From Veronia nyctiphanis (GTDB lineage Bacteria; Pseudomonadota; Gammaproteobacteria; Enterobacterales; Vibrionaceae), in assembly GCF_004116385.1 (NCBI RefSeq), contig NZ_PEIB01000008.1, forward strand, positions 62,001 through 126,000: a stretch of 64,000 bases of DNA, read 5' to 3'. The translations under genes were made by a program, and so were the position numbers. Every line of letters begins with the position of its first letter. Position 1 is the first letter of the stretch. The notes below the pieces were generated by a model that was given only the letters and a program-made list of their open reading frames with translations, was not told where the DNA came from and searched no databases. Positions 37,308 to 46,712 of the stretch are shown piece by piece.

Positions 37308-37462
37308 TTTTACCTCTTGTTACAAATTGATTGTTGTCATTAAGGCTCCGCGCTGGCTATTATCACGCTCATTCTAGCCAAGAGGTAAAAACAACAATAT
37401 ATGGACGACCCCTCGAGTTGTTTCCGAATTATCCGCTCCTTTGACATTCAGGAGTCGGCAAA
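37308..37462 (+). promoter_or_regulatory. Promoter and structured leader of the TerC-family gene, RBS in a hairpin
   Basis: A 12-base inverted repeat (TTTTACCTCTTG at 37308-37319, CAAGAGGTAAAA at 37379-37390) frames a promoter: TTGTCA, 18 bases, TATTAT (about 37335-37364). Within the leader, AAACAAC pairs with GTTGTTT (about 37388-37424), and CTCCT (37436-37440) pairs with AGGAG (37450-37454), which is the Shine-Dalgarno itself. Translation should therefore depend on opening this hairpin. E. coli alx, a TerC-family gene, has a yybP-ykoY-type leader responding to manganese and pH; this leader does not clearly match that consensus but may work similarly. Confidence 0.6.
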
Positions 37463-38227
37463 ATGATAGAACTATTCCTACAACCTGAATCTCTCGTAAT
37501 TCTCGCCACCCTGTTTGCACTGGAACTGGTGCTTGGTGTCGATAATATTGTCTTTATCTCAGTACTTTGTGAACGTTTACCAGAACATCAGCGTAAATTC
37601 GCCCGTAATCTGGGTATTGGTCTTGCTGTTGTCGTGCGTATTCTGCTTGTCTTCTCAATCAGCTGGTTGATGTCGTTGACGGCACCGCTTGTGTCGTTGG
37701 GTGACTTCTCCTTCACTGGGCGGGATTTGATTCTGATTGGTGGTGGTGTCTTCCTGTTGGTGAAAAGCCTCAAGGAGCTGCGTCACTGGTTGTTGCCGCA
37801 TGATGAACAATCTGGCAGCACTGTCACTGCGGGCTTGGCCTTAGTTCTGCTACAAATTGTTGCAGTCGATGCGGTCTTCTCGATGGACTCAGTGATTACT
37901 GCCGTTGGTATGACATCAGAAATACCACTGATGGTAGCAGCTATTCTTTCATCAGCGGCGATTATGGTGCTGTGTGCTGAGAAGATTAACCACTATGTGA
38001 TGAAGTACCCTGGATTCAAAACACTGGCTTTACTGTTCTTGGTATTGCTGGGTGCAATGTTGATGATTGAAGGCTTCGGTGTTCACTTCAACAAGGGATA
38101 TGTCTACTTTGCAATGGCGTTCGGTATGATCATGGAAACCTGTCATATCCTGCTCCAGAAAAAGCAAAGACAGAAGCACAAAAGATCTATCATTCGTATT
38201 CGCCCCTTAAAAATGGCGAGACACTGA
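37463..38227 (+). CDS. TerC-family inner-membrane protein
   Basis: 254 residues with about seven membrane segments. LELVLGVDNIVFISVL (near residue 20) and VDAVFSMDSVITAVGM (near 135) are the paired Asp-containing signatures of TerC proteins. Related Alx and MeeF/MeeY proteins export manganese, some helping to load metal into secreted proteins. It ends in a basic cytoplasmic tail. The AGGAG ribosome-binding site is held in a leader hairpin. Metal export is inferred; the gene is intact and monocistronic. Confidence 0.88.
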   Translation: MIELFLQPESLVILATLFALELVLGVDNIVFISVLCERLPEHQRKFARNLGIGLAVVVRILLVFSISWLMSLTAPLVSLGDFSFTGRDLILIGGGVFLLVKSLKELRHWLLPHDEQSGSTVTAGLALVLLQIVAVDAVFSMDSVITAVGMTSEIPLMVAAILSSAAIMVLCAEKINHYVMKYPGFKTLALLFLVLLGAMLMIEGFGVHFNKGYVYFAMAFGMIMETCHILLQKKQRQKHKRSIIRIRPLKMARH

Positions 38228-38272
38228 AGGGTAGGGGTTACCTGATATTAATTGCTAATCAGGTTGAAATGA

Positions 38273-38300
38273 CAGGCAGGGCGAAGATTCTGCCTGTTTG
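38273..38300 (+). terminator. Terminator-like hairpin after the TerC-family gene
   Basis: CAGGCAG / CTGCCTG with a 10-base loop, then TTTG. A second hairpin, ACCTGAT / ATCAGGT, precedes it. Confidence 0.55.
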
Positions 38301-38303
38301 CTA

Positions 38304-38984
38304 TTAGGCTGAGTAGTTTTGCAGTGTTTTGCTTGGAACAATCTTAAGGTCAGAACGTCCAGGCCAGTGAGGCTCTGATAAACCTTTCATCATCGCTTTA
38401 GCAACGTCAACGGCCTTAACGGGTTCCAGACTCGCCAAAGGGCCTTTGAACGCAAAAGAAAAAACAGGTAACCATTGTTGCAGTATTTTCTCGTCGGCTC
38501 TTGGGCGTTGTCTTTCGCCGAGCAGAGGGCCGGGACGAGCAATAAGAAGTCTTTCGAATCCCATCCCTCTCAATGCCATTTCCATTTTACCCTTGCAGCG
38601 TAAATAGTGGCTGGGCGACCATCGATGGCTCCCCGCGCTTGAGACCACAGCAAGGTGTTTAACGCCCATCACTGCCATCATCTTGGCGACTTTAACGACA
38701 AGGTGAAGATCGACATCCTCAAGCCCTTTCTTCCCGCCTGCTTCTTTCTTTGTGGTTCCGAGGCAGATATAACCTTGCAATGGAACAGGCCATTGAGGTT
38801 GCCAGTGGGTGACAGCCAATTCTCGGTTTTGATGGAATACAACTTTGTCGGAAGTGATATTTATCGGGCGTCGGGTGACGACATGGATTTGAGCGACATC
38901 AGGGTCACCCATTAACTGGTGAAGAAGTTCATCACCAACCAGCCCGGTCGCGCCTGCGACTATAACCGTTCTGGACGATACCAT
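38304..38984 (-). CDS. NAD(P)-binding Rossmann-fold protein (atypical SDR, YbjT/HTATIP2-like)
   Basis: 226 residues. VAGATGLVGDELLHQLM near residue 9 is the GxTGxxG nucleotide-binding motif; HLAVVSSAGSH near 112 and the Pro/Gly-rich ARPGPLLGERQRP loop near 155 belong to atypical short-chain dehydrogenases. The catalytic YxxxK is replaced by HYLRCKGKME, with Tyr and Lys in register (YLRCK). Substrate unknown. Convergent with the TerC-family gene. Confidence 0.82.
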   Translation of the reverse strand: MVSSRTVIVAGATGLVGDELLHQLMGDPDVAQIHVVTRRPINITSDKVVFHQNRELAVTHWQPQWPVPLQGYICLGTTKKEAGGKKGLEDVDLHLVVKVAKMMAVMGVKHLAVVSSAGSHRWSPSHYLRCKGKMEMALRGMGFERLLIARPGPLLGERQRPRADEKILQQWLPVFSFAFKGPLASLEPVKAVDVAKAMMKGLSEPHWPGRSDLKIVPSKTLQNYSA

Positions 38985-39071
38985 GAAATATCCTTATTTC
39001 CTTGTTTGACAGTTAATCATAACGTTGGTTTTCAATCAGCACGACATGAACTGTACATCAGGCTTTGAGTA

Positions 39072-39767
39072 TTGATTGCACCTGAACTAAGATCAGAGCT
39101 TTTTGATGCTAAGAGACAATATATGTCAATTTTGCTAGAAATGGATGAAAACTGGGATGGAATGCCGCCATCCTTTATTGAAGGTGTGCTCCTTGCCGCA
39201 AACATGTCGCCTGCTCCTTTAAATCCTGACCAGTGGCTTCCGCTCATTGTGACGGGCGGGGTAACCGAAGACAATGTTGAGCCGCTATCTGAATCCACTA
39301 AAAAATTAGTGATGACCCATTTTGAGCAGCAATACGCGACTTTGATGAGAGGTGAATACCGTTTACCCGTCACATTGAATGTAGACCAAGAAATCAGTGA
39401 ACAACATCAGTTTTTCGCTGAGGGCTTTTTGTCTGTCTGGCCAATCATTGAACCCTCTTGGCAAGGTGTCAATATGCCCGACGGTACCCGAAGAATGCTC
39501 TCTGCGTTGATGACCACAATGATGTTTTTAAATGATGAGGCAGGTACGCTGGAGCAGATGCAACAAGCTGGTTTAACGGCGTTGCCAAGCCCAGCCAGTT
39601 ATTACCGCCAATTAGAAGTGATGATTGCCGAAGTATCTGTTGCTGCAGATCATATTCAACATGGCCATGGCTCTAGCTCTGTAAATCCTTATAAAGAGGT
39701 TGGCCGCAATGACCCATGCCCTTGTGGCAGTGGCAAGAAATTTAAAAAGTGCTGTGGGAAAGGATGA
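39072..39767 (+). CDS. YecA/UPF0149-family protein with C-terminal SEC-C zinc motif
   Basis: 231 residues from a TTG start at 39072; an ATG at 39123 would remove 17 residues. Residues 15-190 form the helical UPF0149 domain ([21 protein letters not shown]). The end, [21 protein letters not shown], is the SEC-C zinc-binding motif also found at the end of SecA, where it contacts SecB and ribosomes. It stops one base before the mutT start, so the two are co-transcribed. YecA-like proteins can bind ribosomes; the role here is unknown. Confidence 0.82.
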   Translation: MIAPELRSELFDAKRQYMSILLEMDENWDGMPPSFIEGVLLAANMSPAPLNPDQWLPLIVTGGVTEDNVEPLSESTKKLVMTHFEQQYATLMRGEYRLPVTLNVDQEISEQHQFFAEGFLSVWPIIEPSWQGVNMPDGTRRMLSALMTTMMFLNDEAGTLEQMQQAGLTALPSPASYYRQLEVMIAEVSVAADHIQHGHGSSSVNPYKEVGRNDPCPCGSGKKFKKCCGKG

Positions 39768-39768
39768 G

Positions 39769-40167
39769 ATGATTTCTCCTATTCGTGTTGTCGCAGGTGT
39801 TGTCGTTAAAAGTGGGAAAGTGTTGCTGACTCAGCGGCGCGACAAAAATGGACAACAAGGGCTCTGGGAGTTTCCAGGTGGTAAGGTCGAACCTGGTGAA
39901 ACCGATCAACAGGCTCTCGAACGTGAATTGGATGAAGAATTAGCCATCAAGGTGGAGGTGTCTGAGCAAATCGTGGAGACACTCCATCATTATGAAGACA
40001 AATCGATTCTACTATGTAGCTATCTATGCCGATGGATAGATGGTGATATTGAGTTGCGATATCACCAGAATCTGGCTTGGGTTAATGAGAACGAAGTGAA
40101 AGCGTATCAATTAAGCGATGCCGATATCCCTGTTACCGCATTGCTGAAGCACTACCTTTCAAAATAG
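39769..40167 (+). CDS. mutT: MutT-type Nudix hydrolase (8-oxo-dGTP diphosphatase)
   Basis: 132 residues from the ATG at 39769, one base after the preceding stop. The Nudix box GGKVEPGETDQQALERELDEE is complete, with GLWEFPGGK before it, as in MutT. The enzyme hydrolyses 8-oxo-dGTP to the monophosphate and prevents A:T to C:G mutations. Canonical mutT usually follows secA; here it follows a gene for a different SEC-C protein, so this could be the true mutT or a paralogue. Confidence 0.82.
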   Translation: MISPIRVVAGVVVKSGKVLLTQRRDKNGQQGLWEFPGGKVEPGETDQQALERELDEELAIKVEVSEQIVETLHHYEDKSILLCSYLCRWIDGDIELRYHQNLAWVNENEVKAYQLSDADIPVTALLKHYLSK

Positions 40168-40224
40168 ACTATTGAGCCCCTGTATGTGTGTTTTAGGGGC
40201 CCGTATTCATATGGTTAGTGAGAG

Positions 40225-40763
40225 TTAACTGCTGATGTGCTGTTTTTTGAAAAGACCGACAAGCTGGCTAACAAACACAATTACGAAGGCCACGAATAAC
40301 GCAATAAATATTCCTAACAGCCATTGTGGCATTGAGTACCCTAAAAACTGCCAAACGATGTGTGCACAGTCACCGTATGACTCAAAGACATTGGGAAACC
40401 AGATATTCAGTGGAGCCCAGCTTGGGAAGGTAACGAAGAGTTCACATGTTGGGCCAAACAACACCGTTGGGTCCGGGAACTGATACTCTACATGCTGATG
40501 AGCGAGCTTCGCTCCCCAGCCAGCGGAAATCCCCCATCCGATAAGCCCTAACCATCGAAACACGGAATGTTCAGGTGCAAGTAAGCCAACCAGAGCAGCC
40601 GCAGCAATACCGAACATCGCCACCCTTTCATAAATACACATCACACAGGCTGAAGGTTCATAATATGCTGAAAATAAAGCGCTATTGATTCAAACGCAAG
40701 CGTAATGGCCAGTAACAAGCCCCAAGCGAGTCGACCCTTAGATATCTGGAAAATGAAACGCAT
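40225..40763 (-). CDS. dsbB: Disulfide bond formation protein B
   Basis: The restored protein is about 179 residues with four membrane segments. The ATG at 40763 gives a DsbB-like N-terminus. A one-base loss near 40660 (CCTG for CCTTG) splits the first redox centre; restoring it gives CVMCIYERVA, the first Cys pair. The second pair is in GPTCELFVTF and ESYGDCAHIVW, as Cys104/Cys130 of E. coli. DsbB reoxidises DsbA and passes electrons to quinone. It is transcribed after nhaB in the same direction, with a terminator between them; dsbB and nhaB are also neighbours in E. coli. Confidence 0.9.
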
Positions 40764-40787
40764 AATGGTGATACATCCAAAAAAGAA

Positions 40788-40811
40788 AAAAGCCTTGTTT
40801 CCAAGGCTTTT
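40788..40811 (-). terminator. Terminator of nhaB
   Basis: On the minus strand AAAAGCCTTG / CAAGGCTTTT with a 4-base loop, followed by TTCTTTTTT. Confidence 0.85.
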
Positions 40812-40843
40812 ATTGAAAAGGGTATTGCTTTAAAGGTCAATGA

Positions 40844-42429
40844 TTAATGACCAGAAGATGCAGCTCCAACAGCAGATGTCACACCCTCAGTGATCCATCC
40901 ATTGGCCATGAACCAATCCGTCATCGGCATAAGCAGTAACTCGATTCCGGCCAAGCCGACTAACCCTAGTACGATGGTATAAGGAAGAGCCATATATACC
41001 ATCTTGCCATAAGATAAACGCAGAAGAGGAGCCAGCGTCGACGTCAATAGGAACAAGAATGCCGCTTGTCCGTTTGGTGTTGCCACAGAAGGGAGGTTAG
41101 TACCTGTGTTGATGGCTACAGCCAGTAACTCGAACTGTTGACGGTCAATCAGGCCATCAACAAGAGCTTTCTTCACTTCTGTAATATAAACGGTTCCAAC
41201 GAATACGTTGTCTGAAACCATAGAGAGGAGGCCATTGGCGATATAGAACATAGTCAGCTGGCTATGACCGTCCAACGATAGCACCAGCTCGATGACAGGC
41301 GTGAAAAGCTTTTGATCAATAATTACAGCAACAACGGAGAAGAACACGGTGAGTAGCGCGGTGAATGGCAGTGCTTCTTCAAAGGCTTTACCAATTTGGT
41401 GCTCGTCAATGACACCAGTAAATGACGTTGCCAAAATGATGACCGTTAGACCGATAAGACCAACAGTTGCTAAGTGCATAGCCAGAGCAATAACAAGCCA
41501 GGCTGCGATTAACCCCTGAGCAACCAGCTTCATTCTATCCATGTTGGTGCGCTTTTTACGCTCGGCACGATCAAACTCGACCAATATGTTTCGGACGTTT
41601 TGCGGCAACTTGCTTCCATAGTCGAAGATTTTGAATTTCTCGACCAAGAAGCAGGTAGCTAGTCCACAGAAAAGCACGGGTAATGTAACGGGAAGCATGC
41701 GGATAACAAATTCACCAAAGCCCCAGCCAGCATTGTCAGCAATAATGAGGTTTTGTGGTTCTCCTACCATGGTCATTACACCGCCAAGGGCTGTACCTAC
41801 ACCAGCATGCATCATCAGGCTGCGAAGGAATGCACGGTATCGTTCTAGGTCATCACGGCTGAGCTCATCACGTAGGTGATCATCGCTGGTGTGGTCGTGG
41901 TTTGAGCCAAACTCTTTACCTGATGCGACTTTGTGATAGATGGAGTAGAAGCCAACGGCGACACTAATCACAACGGCGATAACAGTCAGTGCGTCGAGGA
42001 AAGCGGATAAAAAGGCCGCAGAAAAACAGAAGGCCAAGGACAGTAAGGCCTTGGATTTAATGCCGAGCAATATCTTGGTGAAAATGAACAGCAGCAGCTG
42101 TTTCATAAAGTAGATACCGGCAACCATGAAGACCAAGAGGAGGAGGACATCAAAGTTCTGAACTAATTCATGTTTGACGTGGTCTGCGCTTGTCATACCA
42201 ATTGCGACTGCTTCTATCGCAAGAAGGCCGCCGGGCTGCAGCGGGTAACATTTGAGTGCCATTGCGAGGGTGAAGATAAACTCAATAACGAGTAACCAAC
42301 CTGCAACAAAAGGGTCAATTGCAAAACGATGGGGTTGATGATCAGAAATGACACAATTGCCATCTTATACCAACTTGGTGCCTTACCAAGGAAATTTTTG
42401 ATAAGCGCATTTCTTAGCGAAATAGCCAT
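40844..42429 (-). CDS. nhaB: Na+/H+ antiporter NhaB
   Basis: The restored protein is about 528 residues, the family size. The start at 42429 gives [20 protein letters not shown], a typical NhaB N-terminus. A one-base loss near 42334 (TTTT for TTTTT) separates this from the main frame; restoring it joins [12 protein letters not shown] to the rest. Membrane segments include [23 protein letters not shown] and a [16 protein letters not shown] loop. It exports sodium in exchange for protons, important in a marine bacterium. Divergent from fadR, as in other Vibrio and in E. coli. Confidence 0.92.
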
Positions 42430-42890
42430 AGTTACATCTCATTTATTTTTAGAGTGGCAAGTCGGTTTTGGAGTATTACTCAGCAGAAAGGTCTGTTGCT
42501 CGTTTTAGCAGCGACTGTGTGGTGTGGCAAGTGCTGTTTATTATGAGACGACGCAATGCTAACAATCCTTTTAACAAGCCTATCGACGTTATGTAACGGG
42601 TTACATTACAAGTTTAAGCGTCAAATTGGCCCACATTGGTGCGACTTTTATAGAAAATAGATAGCTTCCAAACAAATCTTAAAGTTTTACAAGTTTCGGC
42701 TCACAAAAGCCGCGCAAACTATACAAGTTACAGTTTACTTGGAGAAGTCGTGTCCGCATTGATTGAGATCAGTATTGCATTTACGTCGTTCCACCTACAG
42801 GCATTTCATGGATTGTATTTCTTGATATACCTCTAAAGTGGTATGATGAGTAGATTATCACATCAAGAACTCACGCGGAAATACGAATAA
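42430..42890. other. Intergenic region between divergent nhaB and fadR
   Basis: About 460 bases containing the promoters of both genes. AT content rises near 42840-42880 (GGTATGATGAGTAGATTATC). No further gene, convincing palindrome or FadR box is seen. Confidence 0.5.
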
Positions 42891-43742
42891 ATGGTTATCA
42901 AGGCGGACAGCCCAGCAACTTTTGCTGAGAAGTATATTATCGAAAGTATCTGGAATAATCACTTTCCTATGGGTTCCATCTTACCTGCAGAAAGAGAGCT
43001 GTCGGAACTGATTGGTGTCACGAGGACAACACTACGCGAAGTATTGCAGCGACTCGCGAGAGATGGATGGTTGACCATCCAGCACGGTAAGCCAACTCGG
43101 GTCAACGATTACATGAACACGTCTGGCCTCAACATTTTAGATACCCTCGTCACCCTCGAAGGGCAAGATGTTCATGGTGTGCTTGAAAACCTCCTTTCTG
43201 CGAGAACAGATATTGGTGGTGTTTTTATGCGCTACGCTGCTAAGAACAAGCCTGAATATTCGATAGCGTTGGTTGAGAGAATTATCAATAACTGCGAGCG
43301 CTTGCTGGAAAGCGAAAGTTTTAACAGCTTCATTGAAAACACCGAAGAAAAGGCCGATATTCTTGCGACAACCAAGAAGATTATCGACCGTTTCGGTAAG
43401 TCAAACCCTGAACTTTGTGAACAGATTTGTTGGGCAAGAGCATTCAACCACTATGACTACATGCTGTTTCAGGGAATGGCGCGAGCATCCGGTAACAAGA
43501 TATATATACTGACCATGAACGGAATGCGTAAGATATATGCACGTGTTGGCGGTTATTACTTTATGGATAAGCGTGCGTGCCAGATTGCATTGTCCTTTTA
43601 TCGTGATCTTCTTGAACTGATTGCTTCTGGTAACAACAAAGAAATTGCAGTACGTTTAAAGCAGTACGGCCGAGAGAGTGGGGCTCTCTGGTTGGCGAAC
43701 AGAGACACAATAAGCCATTTGATGGAAGAAGAAGAAGCGTAA
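42891..43742 (+). CDS. fadR: Fatty-acid metabolism regulator FadR, Vibrio type
   Basis: 283 residues against 239 in E. coli; the extra 40 or so (about 138-177, SESFNSFIENTEEKADILATT) are the insertion known from Vibrio FadR, which adds a second acyl-CoA contact. An N-terminal winged helix (LPAERELSELIGVTRTTLREVLQRLARDGWL) binds DNA. The C-terminal helical domain binds long-chain acyl-CoA. FadR represses beta-oxidation genes and activates fatty-acid synthesis. A clear FadR box is found at fadH in this window. Confidence 0.95.
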   Translation: MVIKADSPATFAEKYIIESIWNNHFPMGSILPAERELSELIGVTRTTLREVLQRLARDGWLTIQHGKPTRVNDYMNTSGLNILDTLVTLEGQDVHGVLENLLSARTDIGGVFMRYAAKNKPEYSIALVERIINNCERLLESESFNSFIENTEEKADILATTKKIIDRFGKSNPELCEQICWARAFNHYDYMLFQGMARASGNKIYILTMNGMRKIYARVGGYYFMDKRACQIALSFYRDLLELIASGNNKEIAVRLKQYGRESGALWLANRDTISHLMEEEEA

Positions 43743-43761
43743 CCTTTTCCCTAAGATGCAA

Positions 43762-43788
43762 AAAAAGAGGCTTAATGAGCCTCTTTTT
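43762..43788. terminator. Bidirectional terminator between fadR and spoVR
   Basis: AAAAAGAGGC / GCCTCTTTTT with a 7-base loop, between convergent genes. Confidence 0.9.
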
Positions 43789-43806
43789 TATTTCCACAAG
43801 GTGTTT

Positions 43807-45351
43807 CTAGCTGCCGGGTATCAGGTCTGGATCGAATTGAGGACGCTTTGGGCAAGTCGCAATAATCTTGGCTTTGCCGTCTGGCATTTCCTCTTCCAGA
43901 ACGACTTCGAAACCCCAAAGGCGATGAACGTGTTTGAGTACCTCGTCATACGTGTCGTTCAGAGGAATTCGATTGTGTGGGACGTATCTGAGTGTTAAAG
44001 ACCTATTACCACGCAGGTCAACATCCCAAACCTGTATGTTGGGTTCGTTGTTACTCAGGTTGTACTGTGCAGATAGCTTCTCCCTTATCTGACGATAGCC
44101 TTCCTCGTTGTGGATGCCCATCACTTCGATGAAATTCTGTCTGTCATCATCGTTGATGGCGAAAAACTTCATATCACGCATGACTTTGGGTGAGAGGAAC
44201 TGACTAATGAAGCTCTCATCTTTAAAGTTTTGCATGGCAAAATGCACGGTTTCCAACCAGTCTTTTCCCGCAAAATCCGGGAACCAAAACTTGTCTTCGT
44301 CCGTTGGATTTTCACAAATTCGCCTGATGTCCTGAAACATAGCGAAGCCAAGCGCATATGGGTTGATACCACTGTAATAACGGCTGTTGTACGGCGGTTG
44401 AGCAACTACGTTGGTGTGGCTATGTAAGAACTCCATGATGAATCGGTCTGTTACTAAACCTTCGTCGTACATGTGGTTGAGAATGGTGTAATGCCAGAAT
44501 GTCGCCCACCCTTCGTTCATCACTTGAGTTTGCTTTTGAGGGTAGAAATACTGACTTACTTTTCTCACGATACGGACGATTTCACGTTGCCAAGGTTCAA
44601 GTAACGGAGCGTGTTTCTCAAAGAAATAGAGAATATTTTCTTGTGGTTCAGAAGGGAAACGGTCAACTTGCACTTCCCGTTTTTTCTCGCTGGCGGGAAT
44701 GGTTCTCCAAAGAGCATTTACTTGTGTTTGTAAATAATCTTCGCGTGCTTTTTGTCTTGCAACCTCTTCTGCCATTGAAATTTTTTGCGGACGTTTGTAA
44801 CGATCAACGCCATAGTTCATTAGTGCGTGACAAGAATCTAGGAGTTTCTCGACTTCATCTACGCCATATTTTTCTTCGCAGTCACTGATGTAATTCTTCG
44901 CAAACAGCAGATAATCGATGATTGAGCTGGCATCCGTCCATGTCTGGAAGAGGTAATTCCCTTTGAAAAAAGAGTTATGCCCATAGCTGGCATGAGCCAT
45001 CACCAGTGCCTGCATGGTGATGGTATTTTCTTCCATCAAGTAAGCTATACAAGGGTCAGAGTTGATGACTATCTCGTATGCCAGCCCCATATGCCCATGT
45101 TTGTAGTTACGCTCAGTCTCGATAAATTTCTTACCAAACGACCAGTGGCTATAGTTGATTGGCATACCCACACTCGAGTAGGCATCCATCATCTGCTCAG
45201 CAGTGATGATTTCTATCTGGTTGACATAGGTATCGAGTTTATAGTGCTCAGCGACGCGCTTAATCTCGACATGATATTGGTCTAGTAATTCGAAAGTCCA
45301 ATCCGGACCATCACTCAGGGTCTTTTTCTTCTTTTTCGATGCGACAGCCAT
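43807..45351 (-). CDS. SpoVR-family protein (YcgB)
   Basis: 514 residues from the ATG at 45351 (MAVASKKKKK). It aligns along its length with E. coli YcgB, including PDWTFELLDQYH at the start, MNEGWATFWHYTILNHMYDEG (near residue 280) and PYNSRYYSGINPYALGF (near 325). No enzymatic activity is established for SpoVR proteins. Last gene of prkA-yeaH-spoVR, 45 bases after yeaH; the three are induced together under stress or nitrogen starvation in enterobacteria. The gene is intact. Confidence 0.92.
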   Translation of the reverse strand: MAVASKKKKKTLSDGPDWTFELLDQYHVEIKRVAEHYKLDTYVNQIEIITAEQMMDAYSSVGMPINYSHWSFGKKFIETERNYKHGHMGLAYEIVINSDPCIAYLMEENTITMQALVMAHASYGHNSFFKGNYLFQTWTDASSIIDYLLFAKNYISDCEEKYGVDEVEKLLDSCHALMNYGVDRYKRPQKISMAEEVARQKAREDYLQTQVNALWRTIPASEKKREVQVDRFPSEPQENILYFFEKHAPLLEPWQREIVRIVRKVSQYFYPQKQTQVMNEGWATFWHYTILNHMYDEGLVTDRFIMEFLHSHTNVVAQPPYNSRYYSGINPYALGFAMFQDIRRICENPTDEDKFWFPDFAGKDWLETVHFAMQNFKDESFISQFLSPKVMRDMKFFAINDDDRQNFIEVMGIHNEEGYRQIREKLSAQYNLSNNEPNIQVWDVDLRGNRSLTLRYVPHNRIPLNDTYDEVLKHVHRLWGFEVVLEEEMPDGKAKIIATCPKRPQFDPDLIPGS

Positions 45352-45396
45352 GTGAGTCCTCCTTAACAATTCGTCAGGACGTGGATCTGCGACTTC

Positions 45397-46668
45397 TTAA
45401 TCAACCTGCTTTTTAAACAGCTCTCGAAATACAGGGAAGATGTCGTCAGCCGTGCGAATATTCTGCATAGCAAAATTCTCATGCGCTTCGTCAAGCGCTT
45501 CGTACTCACGCCAGAGTGTTTGGTGTGCTCTGCGGGTGATTTCTATGTACGAGTAATAGCGAGTAACAGGCAAAAGCTTTTGTTCAAGTATTTCCCGACA
45601 ACCCGGTGAGTCGTCCGCCCAGTTATCGCCATCCGAGGCTTGTGCTGCGTAGATATTCCATTCGTTTGATGGATAACGATCTTTGAGGATCTCATCCATC
45701 AAACGCAGAGCACTTGAAACAATGGTTCCGCCCGTTTCCTGAGAATAGAAGAACTCATGTTCATCCACTTCTTTCGCAAGCGTGTGGTGACGTATAAAAA
45801 CGACTTCAACATTTTTATAAGTTCTCGTCAGGAACAGATAAAGCAAAATATAGAAACGTTTTGCGATATCTTTTGTGGCTTGATCCATCGAACCGGAAAC
45901 ATCCATCAAACAAAACATGACTGCTTGGCTGCTGGGTTGTGGTCGCTTCTCGTAGTTTTTATAACGAAGGTCAAATGTATCAATGAAAGGAACAGCAGAG
46001 ATTTTGTCTCTGAGAGCCTGAATTTCTTCTTGAACGCGCTTTTCCTCCAATGGTTTGGCTGGCTCAGTGCTTTTAAGCGTCTCAAGTTCAGCCTCAAGTT
46101 CTCGTAGCTTGCGCCGTTTACCTGCGGTCATTGCGGTGCGTCTAGCCAGTGAGTTCTGAAGTGACTTAACGATAGCGATATTTGCAGGTACACCCGTTGC
46201 TTTGAAACCTGAGCGAAATGTTTTCCATTCAACCAGCTTGTTCATCTGGTTCTTCTTCAAGTTTGGCAACTCTAAATCTTCGAACAACAGATCCAGATAT
46301 TCATCTTTTGATATTTGGAAAACAAAGTCATCTTGCCCCTCGCCATCAGGGCTGGCGTTTCCTTCTCCGGCTCCACCACCACCGCCACCACCGGGTGGAC
46401 GATCAATACGGTCGCCGGGTATAAATTGGTCGTTACCAGGGTGGACAGCATCGCGCTGTCCTCCTTTACCCTGACGAAAGGTGGGCTCCCGGATATCCCG
46501 GGAGGGTATAGTTACGCTCTCACCACTGTCGACATCTGTGATCGAGCGGCTGTTCACAGCATCAGCAATCGAATCTTTTATCTGCCGCTTGTGGCGGCGT
46601 AAAAAACGTTGTCTGTTTACCGTGCTTTTATTTTTACCGTTGAGCCTTCTATCGATAAAATGCGCCAT
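45397..46668 (-). CDS. yeaH: UPF0229/DUF444 protein YeaH (von Willebrand A-like)
   Basis: 423 residues. An N-terminal basic region is followed by a Gly-rich linker ([11 protein letters not shown] near residue 95). The C-terminal half holds a MIDAS-like [12 protein letters not shown] metal site (near 253), as in vWA domains, with QASDGDNW later. Such proteins often work with AAA+ ATPases or kinases. Here it lies 44 bases after prkA, its usual partner. Confidence 0.92.
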   Translation of the reverse strand: MAHFIDRRLNGKNKSTVNRQRFLRRHKRQIKDSIADAVNSRSITDVDSGESVTIPSRDIREPTFRQGKGGQRDAVHPGNDQFIPGDRIDRPPGGGGGGGAGEGNASPDGEGQDDFVFQISKDEYLDLLFEDLELPNLKKNQMNKLVEWKTFRSGFKATGVPANIAIVKSLQNSLARRTAMTAGKRRKLRELEAELETLKSTEPAKPLEEKRVQEEIQALRDKISAVPFIDTFDLRYKNYEKRPQPSSQAVMFCLMDVSGSMDQATKDIAKRFYILLYLFLTRTYKNVEVVFIRHHTLAKEVDEHEFFYSQETGGTIVSSALRLMDEILKDRYPSNEWNIYAAQASDGDNWADDSPGCREILEQKLLPVTRYYSYIEITRRAHQTLWREYEALDEAHENFAMQNIRTADDIFPVFRELFKKQVD

Positions 46669-46712
46669 AAGCTCTCCCCGTATTCGTTCATCATTACTCC
46701 TGAATACTGTCC

